Program-made: the position numbers and the translations under genes
Shown here: positions 53,817 to 62,091 of the stretch, one piece after another
How the letters are laid out: each line of letters opens with the position of its first letter
Position numbering within the stretch: position 1 is the stretch's first letter
Notes under the pieces: model-generated
What the model saw: the letters and a program-made list of their open reading frames with translations, nothing else
Database searches by the model: none
What the model was told of the DNA's origin: nothing
Source of the DNA: Kutzneria buriramensis
GTDB lineage: Bacteria; Actinomycetota; Actinomycetes; Mycobacteriales; Pseudonocardiaceae
Direction: 5' to 3'
DNA length: 64,000 nt
Assembly (NCBI RefSeq): GCF_003387475.1
Contig: NZ_QUNO01000014.1
Span: forward strand, 186,001 to 250,000

Positions 53817-54623
53817 ATGGACATCGACTACGCCTCGCCCGGAGTGTTCACCACCGTGTCGCCGGAGCAGGTCCCGCTGACCCTGGACCTGCCCGACGAC
53901 CCGGTGGGCATCTGCGCGGCGGTCCAGCCGCTGTTCATCCAGCCCGCCGACGCCCCGGCCGCCGGCGTGCCGGAGGAAAGGCTGGTGGAGCGCGACATCC
54001 GGGCCGCCAGCGGCTTGATCGACGGCCTGACCGCCGTTGATCCGGCCCCGCTGCACGTGCCGAGGCCGCCGGACAGGCGCGTGGTCGGCACCTGCAGGCA
54101 CTGGGCCACGCTCGCCACCGCGCTGCTCCGGCAGCGTGGCATCCCGGCGCGGGCCAGGTGCGGCTTCGGCACGTACTTCGTGGCAGGCAAGAACGTCGAC
54201 CACTGGGTGATCGAGTACCGCGACGGCGACCGATGGGTGCGGGTCGAGGTCGAGCACCTCGACCGTCCGTACGTGCCGTCGTCGCGTGACCTGCGGCCCG
54301 GCGCCTTCCTGACCGGCGGCGAGGCCTGGCAGTGGTACCGGACGGGCGAGGTGGACGGCGACCTGTTCGGCGTCCACGGCGTCGAACACGCCTGGGGCGT
54401 AGGGGAAATCCGGGGCAACCTGATCCGGGACCTGGCCTCGTTGTGCAAGGTCGAGACCCTGCCCTGGGACGAGTGGGGACGGATGGACGACTCCTACAAG
54501 GGCCGCACCGGCGAGGACTTCGACCGGCTCATGGACCGGGTCGCCGACGCCTGCGCCGCCGACGACCCCGCCGCCGTCTACCGCACCGAAGACCTCGCCG
54601 TCCCCGAGGAGGTGATGCGCTAA
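53817..54623 (+). CDS. Transglutaminase-like cysteine protease fold protein
   Basis: 268 aa from ATG 53817. The catalytic Cys lies in GTCRHWATLATALLRQRGIPARARCGFGTYF, the His in VDHWVIEYRDG and the Asp/Glu in VRVEVEHLD, the transglut_core order. There is no signal peptide. Members act as peptidases or amidases; the substrate is unknown. The gene ends 54 bases before a hairpin repeat, which probably ends transcription. Confidence 0.85.
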   Translation: MDIDYASPGVFTTVSPEQVPLTLDLPDDPVGICAAVQPLFIQPADAPAAGVPEERLVERDIRAASGLIDGLTAVDPAPLHVPRPPDRRVVGTCRHWATLATALLRQRGIPARARCGFGTYFVAGKNVDHWVIEYRDGDRWVRVEVEHLDRPYVPSSRDLRPGAFLTGGEAWQWYRTGEVDGDLFGVHGVEHAWGVGEIRGNLIRDLASLCKVETLPWDEWGRMDDSYKGRTGEDFDRLMDRVADACAADDPAAVYRTEDLAVPEEVMR

Positions 54624-54677
54624 CCCCCGCGAGTCCCGCTCTCCGTCACACCGAATCACGCCCTGGGGCACACCCCG

Positions 54678-54734
54678 ATGCAGGGAAGGACGCCTTGCCT
54701 GCATTCACCGCAGGTAAGGCGTCCTTCCCTGCAT
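54678..54734. repeat. Dispersed hairpin repeat, copy 2 (25-bp arms, one mismatch)
   Basis: The left arm 54678-54702 and right arm 54710-54734 are complementary except at one position (G against A) with a 7-base loop. The first 20 bases of the arm match copy 1 at 17379 apart from one position. It sits between convergent genes, and the last bases of the right arm include the stop codon of the dihydrofolate reductase-like gene. Confidence 0.75.
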
Positions 54735-55324
54735 CAACGCTGCACCCGGTAGGTCAGGTGGGTGACGCCCTCGCCCTGCACGATCGTCGGGTCGGACAGC
54801 CGCACGGGGCTCTTGGCCAGCTCGCCGAAGAACGGGATGCCCTTGCCGAGCACGACCGGCACGAGGTCGACCTGGACGGCGTCGAGCAGCCCGGCGTCCA
54901 GGCACTGCCGCACGATGGTGGGGCTGGCCACGGCGACGTTCCGGTCGCCGGCGGCGGCCTTGGCCTGCGCGACGGCGCTCTCGATGCCGTCGGTGACGAA
55001 GGTGAACGGCGCGTCGGGGTGCGGCCAGTCGGTGGGCTCGGTGTGAGTCACGATGAACACCGGCACCCCCATCGGGTGCGTGCCGCCCCAGCCGCCGGTC
55101 AGGTCGAACAGCCGCCGGCCGCCGATCAGCGCGCCGATGGTGGCCTGGCCGTGCCGGATCACCCCGGCGCTGGCCTCGGAGACGCGGAAGGTGGCCCACT
55201 CGACGGCGGTCGGCACGGTCACGTCGCCGCTGCCGTACCAGCCGAAGACGTGCTCGATGCCGTCGTTGGCGTCGGCGATGAAGCCGTCGAGCGACATGGA
55301 CATGTTGGCGATGACCTCGGACAT
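54734..55324 (-). CDS. Dihydrofolate reductase-like (RibD C-terminal domain) protein
   Basis: 196 aa from ATG 55324. Typical features are VIANMSMSLDGFIADANDGIEHVFGWY, IGALIGGRRLFDLTGGWGG, VFIVTHTEP, FTFVTDGIESAVAQAKAAAGDRNVAV and LDAVQVDLVPVVLGKGIPFFG. This family of small reductases with unknown substrates is common in actinomycetes. The stop codon lies within a dispersed hairpin repeat. It is divergent from the large LuxR-type regulator, which may control it. Confidence 0.88.
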   Translation of the reverse strand: MSEVIANMSMSLDGFIADANDGIEHVFGWYGSGDVTVPTAVEWATFRVSEASAGVIRHGQATIGALIGGRRLFDLTGGWGGTHPMGVPVFIVTHTEPTDWPHPDAPFTFVTDGIESAVAQAKAAAGDRNVAVASPTIVRQCLDAGLLDAVQVDLVPVVLGKGIPFFGELAKSPVRLSDPTIVQGEGVTHLTYRVQR

Positions 55325-55380
55325 CTCGTGCTCCCTGGTTCGTGGTCGTTGTTGCTGGTCAAAGCCTCGCCTCTGGGGGT

Positions 55381-55428
55381 GGCCGATAGATCTGCCAGGT
55401 GGCCGAGATGGCCGATCGGGGTGGCCGA
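55381..55428. promoter_or_regulatory. Iterated GGCCGA boxes between the reductase and the large regulator
   Basis: GGCCGA occurs at 55381, 55401, 55410 and 55423, three of them preceded by GGT. The cluster ends 30 bases before the ATG of the LuxR-type regulator. The spacing is irregular (20, 9, 13). It may be an operator cluster for the divergent pair. Confidence 0.35.
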
Positions 55429-55457
55429 TGCCGCCGTGCCTGGCAGGATGACCAGGC

Positions 55458-58433
55458 ATGTCCGTGACCTACCTGACCGCCGACCTCGATCCACTGGGCG
55501 CGGCCGGGCCGAACGATCCGGCACAGGCGTCGCGAAGACGGCTGGAGCTCCTGCTGGACGCCACGAAGGCCGCCTTCGCCGCGCCCGAGGACGCCGTCGA
55601 CCGGGCGGAAGAGCTGCGGCGGGAGTTCGCGGACGACCCACAGGCCGGGCGCCTGCGCATCGCCCTGCACACCGGCGAGGACGGCGACCCGGCGGCCCGC
55701 CGCGCGCGGCACCTGTGCGAGATCGCCAACGGCGGCCAGACCCTGCTCTCCGCGGCCACCGCCGCCGAGCTGCCAATGGGCCTTGTCGACCTGGGCGTGC
55801 ACCGACTGCGGGACCTGATGTCACCGATCCGCCTGTACGCGCTCGGCGACGACCGGCCGCCGCGCTCGCTGGACCAGGTGCCGAACAACCTGCCGGTGCA
55901 GTTCACGACCTTCGTCGGGCGCCACGCGGAGCTGTCCGCGCTGCGCACCCTGCTGCTCGGCGAACGGCTGATCACGCTGGCCGGCCCGGGCGGCAGCGGC
56001 AAGACCCGGTTGGCCGCGCAGCTGGCGGCCAACCACTCCGAGTACTGGCCGCAGGGCGCCTGGTGGGTGGACCTGGCCGAGATCACCGAGCCGGCGCTGG
56101 TCGCCGACGCGGTGGCGGACGCCGTCGGCGCGCTGGTCGGCTCCGGGCGGCTCGCGCCGCAGCTGCGGTCCAGCCGGCTGCTGCTGTGCCTGGACAACTG
56201 CGAGCAGGTGCTGGACGGCGTCGCCGACCTGGCGGCGGAGCTGCTGCGCGGCTGCCCCGAGGTGACGGTGCTGGCGACCAGCCGCGAGCTTCTGGGCATC
56301 CCGGGCGAGGTCGTCTGGCGGGTTCCGCCGATCGCTGCCGACGAGGCGCTGGCGCTGTTCGTGGAGCGGGCGCGCCTGGTCGTGCCGGGTTTCGAGCCGG
56401 ACGACGCGGGCCGGAAGGCCGTGGCCTCGATGTGCGAGCGCCTCGACGGCATGCCGCTGGCCCTGGAGCTGGCCGCGGCCTGGCTGCGCACGCTCACCCC
56501 GCAGCAGATCGAGGCTGGCCTCGATGACCGGTTTGCGCTGCTCACGAGGGGTCCGCGCGGCGTCGCCGGCCGGCAGCAAACGCTTGCGGCCTCGGTCGAG
56601 TGGAGCCACGACCTGCTCGACGACACCGAGCGAACGGTGTTCCGCCGCCTCGCCGTGTTCCACGGCGGCTTCACCCTCGACGCTGCTCGCGCCGTCTGCG
56701 ATTGCGACGTGCTGGCGACGCTGGCCGGACTGGTCGACAAATCGCTCGTCGTCGCCGAGGACGGTCGCTACCGCCTGCTGGAGACGATCCGCGAGTACGC
56801 TGCCGCGCGCCTGCGCGAGGCCGGCGAGGACGAGGCGACGCGGGATCGCCACCTCGACCACTTCCTCGCCTACGTCGAGGCGGATTCCTCGCCGGAAAAG
56901 GATTCCTGGCGGATCCGGATGCAGGCCGAGCACGGCAACCTGCGCGCCGCGCTCGATCGGGGCCTCGCCGCCGACGACCCGACCAAGGGCCGGCGGCTCG
57001 CGGCCGGCCTGCCGTGGCTGTGGCACCTGCACGGCCCCGGCCACGAAGGCATCGAGTTCCTGCGTCGGGCCGTGGACCGTGCCCCCGACGACACGTCGCC
57101 GCTGCAATCCCGGCTACTCACCGGCATCGCCCTGGTCGAGGACGTCGCCGGCCCCGCCGACCTCGGTTTCGACGCCGTGGAACGGGCCCTGAAGTTCGCC
57201 GCCGACGAGCGCGACCGCGGCCTGCCCCTCGTGTTGCAGGCGGTCCGCCGGATGTTCGCCGACCTGGACGGCGCGCACCGGCAGAGCGAGGCGGCCCTGC
57301 GCTCGGCGGAGGCCTCCGGCGACGAGTTCGTCCGCGACGCATCCCTTGCCCTGCAAGGGATGCTGTTGCACCTGCGGGACGACCACGAGCGGGCGGTGCC
57401 GCTGCTCGCGAGCTCCGCCGCCGAGTTGCTGCGGCGCGGCGACCGGGGCGTGGCGGCGACCGCGCTCGGCTTCCGCGCGGTCAGCGCCTTGGTGACCGGC
57501 GAGCTCGATCTGGCCCGTGAGGTCGCCGAGGAGGCCGTCAAGGTCGCCGAGCCGCTCGGCGACTACAACCGGGTCGGCACCACCCGCAGCGTGCTGGCGA
57601 TCGTGCACGGCTTCACCGGCGACACCGACGCCGGCCTGGAGCTGATGGAGCCCATGCTCGACCTGGTGCGCAGTGCCGAGGTTCCGGTGGTCGTGCCGGG
57701 CCTGACCACCGCGCTGGGCAGCCTCTACCTGGCTCGCCGCGAGTATGACGAGGCCGAGCGCTGGCTGCGCGAGGCCGTGCTGCCGACCGAGCATCTCGCC
57801 TGCATCGCCGTCCAGTCGCTGCCGCAGCTGGCCGCCGCGCTCAGCGGACTCGACCGTCGTGCCGAAGCCGCCGCGCTGCTCGACCGTGCCGTCGCCATGG
57901 CCACCGAGCTGCGTATGCCTCGCGTCCTCGCCGACGCGTACGAGCAGCAAGGCCGCCTGCGCGACGACCTCGACCTGCACCACCAGGCCCTCTCCCTGCG
58001 CGTCGAGCACGGCCTGCGCACCGGCTGCGTCGACAGTCTCGACGCCATCGGCGCACTCACCGGCGCCGAGCACGTCCTCGCCGCCGCCACCGCCGCGCGG
58101 GAGCGGATGGGGTACCCAAGGCGGGATCCCGTGCCGCCACACGCCACGAATGACGCCCTGATGTCACTCGACGAGGCCGTCGAGTACGTCCGCCGCACCC
58201 GCGGGGCCCGCCAGCGCCCGTCCTCCGGCTGGCACAGCCTCACCCCGACCGAGCTCAGCGTCGCCAAACTCGTCGTCGCCGGCCTCAACAACCCCGAGAT
58301 CGGGGCGAAGCTGTTCATGAGCCGCGGCACGGTCAAGACGCACCTGTCGCACGTCTTCACCAAGCTGGGCATAGGAAACCGGACCGAACTGGCCACGATC
58401 GTCGCGGGCAGGCTGGGCGACGAGGGCGCTTGA
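55458..58433 (+). CDS. Large LuxR-family ATPase regulator with degenerate cyclase-like N-terminus
   Basis: 991 aa. Residues about 15-125 look like a decayed class III nucleotide cyclase domain (LRIALHTGE, RHLCEIANGGQTLLSAATAAEL). An NB-ARC/AAA ATPase follows with Walker A GPGGSGKTR, Walker B LLLCLDNCE and MPLALELAAAWLRTL, then a long TPR-like helical region. The C-terminus is a LuxR HTH (LTPTELSVAKLVVAGLNNPEIGAKLFMSRGTVKTHLSHVFTKL). It probably acts as a signal-integrating activator of adjacent or secondary-metabolism genes. The GGCCGA-rich promoter may be its own target. Confidence 0.9.
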   Translation: MSVTYLTADLDPLGAAGPNDPAQASRRRLELLLDATKAAFAAPEDAVDRAEELRREFADDPQAGRLRIALHTGEDGDPAARRARHLCEIANGGQTLLSAATAAELPMGLVDLGVHRLRDLMSPIRLYALGDDRPPRSLDQVPNNLPVQFTTFVGRHAELSALRTLLLGERLITLAGPGGSGKTRLAAQLAANHSEYWPQGAWWVDLAEITEPALVADAVADAVGALVGSGRLAPQLRSSRLLLCLDNCEQVLDGVADLAAELLRGCPEVTVLATSRELLGIPGEVVWRVPPIAADEALALFVERARLVVPGFEPDDAGRKAVASMCERLDGMPLALELAAAWLRTLTPQQIEAGLDDRFALLTRGPRGVAGRQQTLAASVEWSHDLLDDTERTVFRRLAVFHGGFTLDAARAVCDCDVLATLAGLVDKSLVVAEDGRYRLLETIREYAAARLREAGEDEATRDRHLDHFLAYVEADSSPEKDSWRIRMQAEHGNLRAALDRGLAADDPTKGRRLAAGLPWLWHLHGPGHEGIEFLRRAVDRAPDDTSPLQSRLLTGIALVEDVAGPADLGFDAVERALKFAADERDRGLPLVLQAVRRMFADLDGAHRQSEAALRSAEASGDEFVRDASLALQGMLLHLRDDHERAVPLLASSAAELLRRGDRGVAATALGFRAVSALVTGELDLAREVAEEAVKVAEPLGDYNRVGTTRSVLAIVHGFTGDTDAGLELMEPMLDLVRSAEVPVVVPGLTTALGSLYLARREYDEAERWLREAVLPTEHLACIAVQSLPQLAAALSGLDRRAEAAALLDRAVAMATELRMPRVLADAYEQQGRLRDDLDLHHQALSLRVEHGLRTGCVDSLDAIGALTGAEHVLAAATAARERMGYPRRDPVPPHATNDALMSLDEAVEYVRRTRGARQRPSSGWHSLTPTELSVAKLVVAGLNNPEIGAKLFMSRGTVKTHLSHVFTKLGIGNRTELATIVAGRLGDEGA

Positions 58434-58500
58434 GCGGCCGGCCGAGCCGAGCACCCGCGACGGAGCCCGCCCTTGGCGACGTCGGCGAGGACAGTGCCGG

Positions 58501-58605
58501 CGGCGAGGACGGGGCCGGCTGCGAGGGCGGGCTGTCGGCGAGGACGGGGCCGGCTGCGAGGGCGGGCTGTCGGCGAGGACGGGGCCGGCTGCGAGGGCGG
58601 GCTGT
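58501..58605. repeat. 35-bp tandem repeat, three exact copies plus a degenerate fourth
   Basis: Units start at 58501, 58536 and 58571 with a further start at 58606 that decays after about 14 bases; related fragments extend to about 58660. The unit begins CGGCGAGGACGGGGCCGGCT. A 35-base period is not a multiple of three, so the frames seen through it are accidental. It occupies the 392-base gene-free stretch between the LuxR-type regulator and the TMEM175 paralogue, in which I see no other feature. Confidence 0.85.
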
Positions 58606-58825
58606 CGGCGAGGACAGGGTCGTCGGTGAGGACGGGGCCGGCGGCGAGGACGGAGCCTGAGCGGCAGCCACCGCCCGGCCGCCGACACCACGCGGTCCCG
58701 TGTGGACCGTGCGTCGCCTCCCGGCGATCGAGTATCACCCTCCGTCACCGGACTAGGCTTCCCGACCGGCCCGACACCGCGTCGGCGCGGAACACCCGTT
58801 CCGAGTGTTGCCACTGAGGGGACCG

Positions 58826-59449
58826 ATGACCGAGAAGTCGCCCGAACGCCTGGTGTTCTTCACCGACGCCGTGGTCGCGATCGCGCTGACCCTGCTGGTG
58901 CTGCCGCTGACCGAGGTGGTGCCGGAGGTCGTCGCGGCGCACGGCGACCCGATCGAGGTGATCACCGGCCACCTGTCCCAGATCGGCAGCTTCCTGCTCA
59001 GCTTCGTGGTGATCGGCCGGCAGTGGATCGCTCACCACCGGCTGTTCGAGCTGGTCAGCGGCTACAACACCGCGCTGTTCCTGACGAACATGGTGTGGCT
59101 GCTCTCGGTCGTCGTGATGCCGTTCGCCACGCAGATGGTCGGCGGCTTCGCCACCAACGAGTTCACCTCGCTGTTTTACATCGGCACGATCCTGGTGAAC
59201 AGCGGCTGCCTGTCCGTGATGACGCTGCTGGTGCGGTCCGACCCGGCGTTGCTCAGGGAGGGCGCGAACTTCACGGACCGCTGGCTGTTCAACACGATCG
59301 GCACCACCGTCGCAGTGGCCGGCGCCGCTGTCCTGGTGCTCATCGTGCCCAGCGTCAATTACTACTCACTGCTGCTCCTGATGGTGCCGCCGGTGGTGGC
59401 CCGCCTGGTGCACCCGGACGCGCCGAAGCCCACCCAACTGTCCGAATAG
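58826..59449 (+). CDS. TMEM175-family (DUF1211) potassium channel-like membrane protein, second copy
   Basis: 207 aa from ATG 58826 with GAGGGG upstream. The signature appears as RLVFFTD (Thr for Ser in FSD) at the start of helix 1, VAIALTLLVLPL. Helices follow at QIGSFLLSFVVIGRQWI, ALFLTNMVWLLSVVVMPF, SLFYIGTILVNSGCLSVM, TIGTTVAVAGAAVLVLIV and LLLLMVPPVVARLV. It is a paralogue of the gene at 6889. Its 3' end converges on the LacI gene with three bases between. Confidence 0.87.
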   Translation: MTEKSPERLVFFTDAVVAIALTLLVLPLTEVVPEVVAAHGDPIEVITGHLSQIGSFLLSFVVIGRQWIAHHRLFELVSGYNTALFLTNMVWLLSVVVMPFATQMVGGFATNEFTSLFYIGTILVNSGCLSVMTLLVRSDPALLREGANFTDRWLFNTIGTTVAVAGAAVLVLIVPSVNYYSLLLLMVPPVVARLVHPDAPKPTQLSE

Positions 59450-59452
59450 GAC

Positions 59453-60445
59453 TCAATCGCGGGCCCGTCCGGTGGTGGCCCGCGCCAGCAGCGTCGCCTC
59501 CATGGTGACCGGGTCCGGGTCCGCGCCGGGCTCGTCGTGTTGCGCCGACAGGAGTTCCGCGACGGCCGCCGAGCCGAGATCGGCCAGCGGCGCGGCCATC
59601 GTGGTCAGCGCGGGAGTGGAAAAGCCGCCAACCTTGGTGCCGCCCCAGCCGGTCACGCTGGTCTGCTCGGGAATGCGCACGCCCAGTTGCAGCAGGCGCG
59701 CCACCACCCCCATCGCCATCTGGTCGTTGAAGCACAACACGGCGGTGGGTAAGGGTTTGCGGACGAGGTCGTCCGCGACGGCGCTGCCGCTCTCGTACGA
59801 CGCCGGTCCCATCGGCTCGACCGTCAGGTCGATGCCGGCGGCCGAGGCCGCGTCGCGCAGCGCGGCCAGCCGGTCGTGCGCCACCCACGAGTTCTCCGGG
59901 CCCGGGTAGTAGGTCGCCGCGGTGTGCCCGAGGTTGGCCAGGTACTGGGTGAGCAGCCCCATCGCGTGCGGCGCGTCCACGAGCACGCTGCGGTGCCCCG
60001 GCACCTGCCGGTTGACGAACACGATCGGCTTCAGTTCGCTGACCGACGCGATCTGCTCGTCGGACAGCAGCGAGGAGAACACGATCAGCCCGTCCACGTC
60101 CTTGGCCAGGGCGTGCAGCAGCTTCTCCTCGTCGGCTGCGCTGTCGTCGCTGTCGGCCAGCAGCGCGGCCAGGCCGTGCTCGCGGGCCCCGTGCTGGGCG
60201 GCCTTGATCATCTCCGGGAACAGCGGGTTGGCCAGGTTGGGCACCACCAGCCCGATGTTGGCGGTGCGGCCGGTGGTCAGCGAGGCCGCGTTGCGGTTGG
60301 GGGAGTAGTTCAGCCGCTCGGCCGCGACGTGCACCTTGCGCCGCGTCTCGTCGCGGAACAGCTCCGGCCGGGTGAAGACCCGGGACACCGTGGAGACCGA
60401 GACGCCCGCCGCCCGCGCGACATCGCGAATCGTTGCTCGCGGCAA
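59453..60445 (-). CDS. LacI-family transcriptional regulator
   Basis: 330 aa from TTG 60445 (MPRATIRDVARAAGVSVSTVSRV), chosen because AGAGGA lies about six bases upstream and the HTH begins there. The hinge RLNYSPNRNAASLTTGRTANIGLVVPNLANPLFPEMI and a periplasmic-binding-like domain follow (VDGLIVFSSLLSDEQI, ATYYPGPENSWVAHDRL, VTGWGGTKVGGFSTPALTTM). The ligand is probably a sugar. It is divergent from paaK, although paaK has its own PaaR-like operator. Confidence 0.92.
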   Translation of the reverse strand: MPRATIRDVARAAGVSVSTVSRVFTRPELFRDETRRKVHVAAERLNYSPNRNAASLTTGRTANIGLVVPNLANPLFPEMIKAAQHGAREHGLAALLADSDDSAADEEKLLHALAKDVDGLIVFSSLLSDEQIASVSELKPIVFVNRQVPGHRSVLVDAPHAMGLLTQYLANLGHTAATYYPGPENSWVAHDRLAALRDAASAAGIDLTVEPMGPASYESGSAVADDLVRKPLPTAVLCFNDQMAMGVVARLLQLGVRIPEQTSVTGWGGTKVGGFSTPALTTMAAPLADLGSAAVAELLSAQHDEPGADPDPVTMEATLLARATTGRARD

Positions 60446-60547
60446 TGTGTTCCTCTCGCCCTGTGGCCACCCCCTCAGATCCAGTCTAGGACAGCGGGCG
60501 ACGCCGTGCCCGGATCCTTGACAAGGCCGCGACCCCGGCACATTCTG

Positions 60548-60567
60548 AACCGTCCGTTCGGTCGGTT
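60548..60567. promoter_or_regulatory. PaaR-like operator before the phenylacetate-CoA ligase gene
   Basis: AACCGTCCGTTCGGTCGGTT: an inverted repeat of nine bases around TT with one mismatch. It resembles the ACCGACCG-type palindromes bound by TetR-type PaaR repressors. It lies 16 bases before the ATG of paaK. No PaaR gene is in the window. Confidence 0.6.
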
Positions 60568-60583
60568 AACAGTGGAGTCGACG

Positions 60584-61903
60584 ATGGCGGCAGGATGGGG
60601 CGCGGCGCCGGCCGCGGAGGAGCTGACGGCGGCCGAGCGGCTCAGCCTCGACGAGCTGCGCGCGCTCCAGCTGAGCCGTCTACAGTGGACACTGCGGCAC
60701 GCGTACCAGAACGTGCCGTTCTACCGCAAGAAGTTCGACGAGGCCGGCGTCCGGCCGGAGGACTGCCGCGAGCTGTCCGACCTCGCCGGCTTTCCGGTCA
60801 CCACCAAGCACGATCTGCGCGACAACTACCCGTTCGGCATGTTCGCCGTGCCGCAGGAGCAGGTCCGGCGCATCCACGCGTCCAGCGGCACCACCGGCAA
60901 GCCGACCGTCGTCGGCTACACCGCCGAGGACATCGACACCTGGGCGACGGTGATGGCGCGGTCCATCTTCGCCGCCGGCGGCCGCCCCGGGCACAAGGTG
61001 CACGTGGCGTACGGCTACGGACTGTTCACCGGCGGGTTGGGCGCGCACTACGGCGTGGAAAAGCTGGGCTGCACGGCCATTCCCGCCTCCGGCGGATTGA
61101 CCGCGCGCCAGGTGCAGATCATCACCGACTTCCGGCCCGAGATCATCATGGTCACCCCGACGTACATGCTCACGCTGCTCGACGAGTTCGAGCGGCAGGG
61201 CATCGACCCGGCGACCAGCTCGCTGCGGGTCGGCATCTTCGGCGCCGAGCCGTGGACCGAGAAGATGCGCGCCGAGATCGAGCAGCGCGCCGGCCTGCAC
61301 GCCGTCGACATCTACGGGCTGTCCGAGGTGATGGGGCCCGGCGTGGCGCAGGAATGCGTGGAGACCAAGGACGGGCTGCACGTCTGGGAGGACCACTTCC
61401 TGCCCGAGGTGATCGATCCCGTGTTCGGCAACGTGCTGCCCGACGGCGAGACCGGCGAGGTGTTGTTCACCTCGCTCACCAAGCAGGCGCTGCCGATCAT
61501 CCGGTACCGCACCCGGGACCTCACCGCCCTGCGGCCCGGCACCGCGCGGCCCGCGTTCCGGCGGATGGACAAGGTCACCGGCCGCAGCGATGACATGATC
61601 ATCCTGCGCGGCGTGAACGTGTTTCCCACCCAGATCGAGGAGATCGTCCTCGGCACCGCCGGTCTGTCCCCGCACTTCCAGCTGCGGCTGAGCCGTCGGG
61701 AGCGGATGGATCACCTGACGGTTGTCGTCGAGGCCCGCCGCGACGCGGCCGCCGACCAACGCGCGGCCGCCGTGGCGGAGATCGTCGGCCGGGTCAAGGA
61801 CGGTGTCGGTGTGACGGTGGCCGTCGAGGTGGTGGATCCCGAGACGCTGGAGCGGTCGGTCGGCAAGCTCAAGCGAGTGATCGACGAACGCCCGAAGGAC
61901 TGA
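60584..61903 (+). CDS. paaK: Phenylacetate-CoA ligase
   Basis: 439 aa from ATG 60584. The adenylate-forming motifs are RIHASSGTTGKPTVVGYT (P-loop), GIFGAEPWTEKMR, DIYGLSEVMGPGVAQEC, RTRDLTALRPGTARP, RMDKVTGRSDDMIILRGVNVFPTQIE and the C-terminal Lys in SVGKLKRVID. It activates phenylacetate to its CoA ester, the first step of the aerobic paa pathway. The gene stands alone; the epoxidase and other paa genes are not in the window. Confidence 0.93.
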   Translation: MAAGWGAAPAAEELTAAERLSLDELRALQLSRLQWTLRHAYQNVPFYRKKFDEAGVRPEDCRELSDLAGFPVTTKHDLRDNYPFGMFAVPQEQVRRIHASSGTTGKPTVVGYTAEDIDTWATVMARSIFAAGGRPGHKVHVAYGYGLFTGGLGAHYGVEKLGCTAIPASGGLTARQVQIITDFRPEIIMVTPTYMLTLLDEFERQGIDPATSSLRVGIFGAEPWTEKMRAEIEQRAGLHAVDIYGLSEVMGPGVAQECVETKDGLHVWEDHFLPEVIDPVFGNVLPDGETGEVLFTSLTKQALPIIRYRTRDLTALRPGTARPAFRRMDKVTGRSDDMIILRGVNVFPTQIEEIVLGTAGLSPHFQLRLSRRERMDHLTVVVEARRDAAADQRAAAVAEIVGRVKDGVGVTVAVEVVDPETLERSVGKLKRVIDERPKD

Positions 61904-61946
61904 GCGCCGACGGGAAGCCGCCGGCGGCGTGAAGATCGTCCTGCGC

Positions 61947-62070
61947 TGAGCAGCCCCCGAATCAATCCAACCAGAGGTGGCCGACAAGATCCGGTGGGCG
62001 AGGTGTCGGCGCGCCTGCGTCGACCGGACTTGTCACCCCAAGTCGCTAGGATTGATTCGGGGGCTGCTCA
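61947..62070. repeat. 124-bp element with 22-bp perfect terminal inverted repeats (MITE-like or bidirectional terminator)
   Basis: The terminal repeats at 61947-61968 and 62049-62070 are exact complements (first bases TGAGCAGCCCCCGAATCAAT). Inside, GACAAGATCCGGT and ACCGGACTTGTC form a second, imperfect pair, so the whole can fold into one long stem. It lies between the convergent paaK and DinB genes. No flanking duplication is seen. No open frame is inside. Confidence 0.7.
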
Positions 62071-62091
62071 TTTCGGCCTACGCCGCATCGG

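Noticed and set aside
58501-58605. Possible CRISPR array
   Set aside because: Units are directly adjacent with no spacers and there are no cas genes.
58430-58814. Open frames on both strands through the 35-bp tandem repeat
   Set aside because: The repeat keeps every frame open; the period of 35 shifts frame each unit and no start or ribosome site is convincing.
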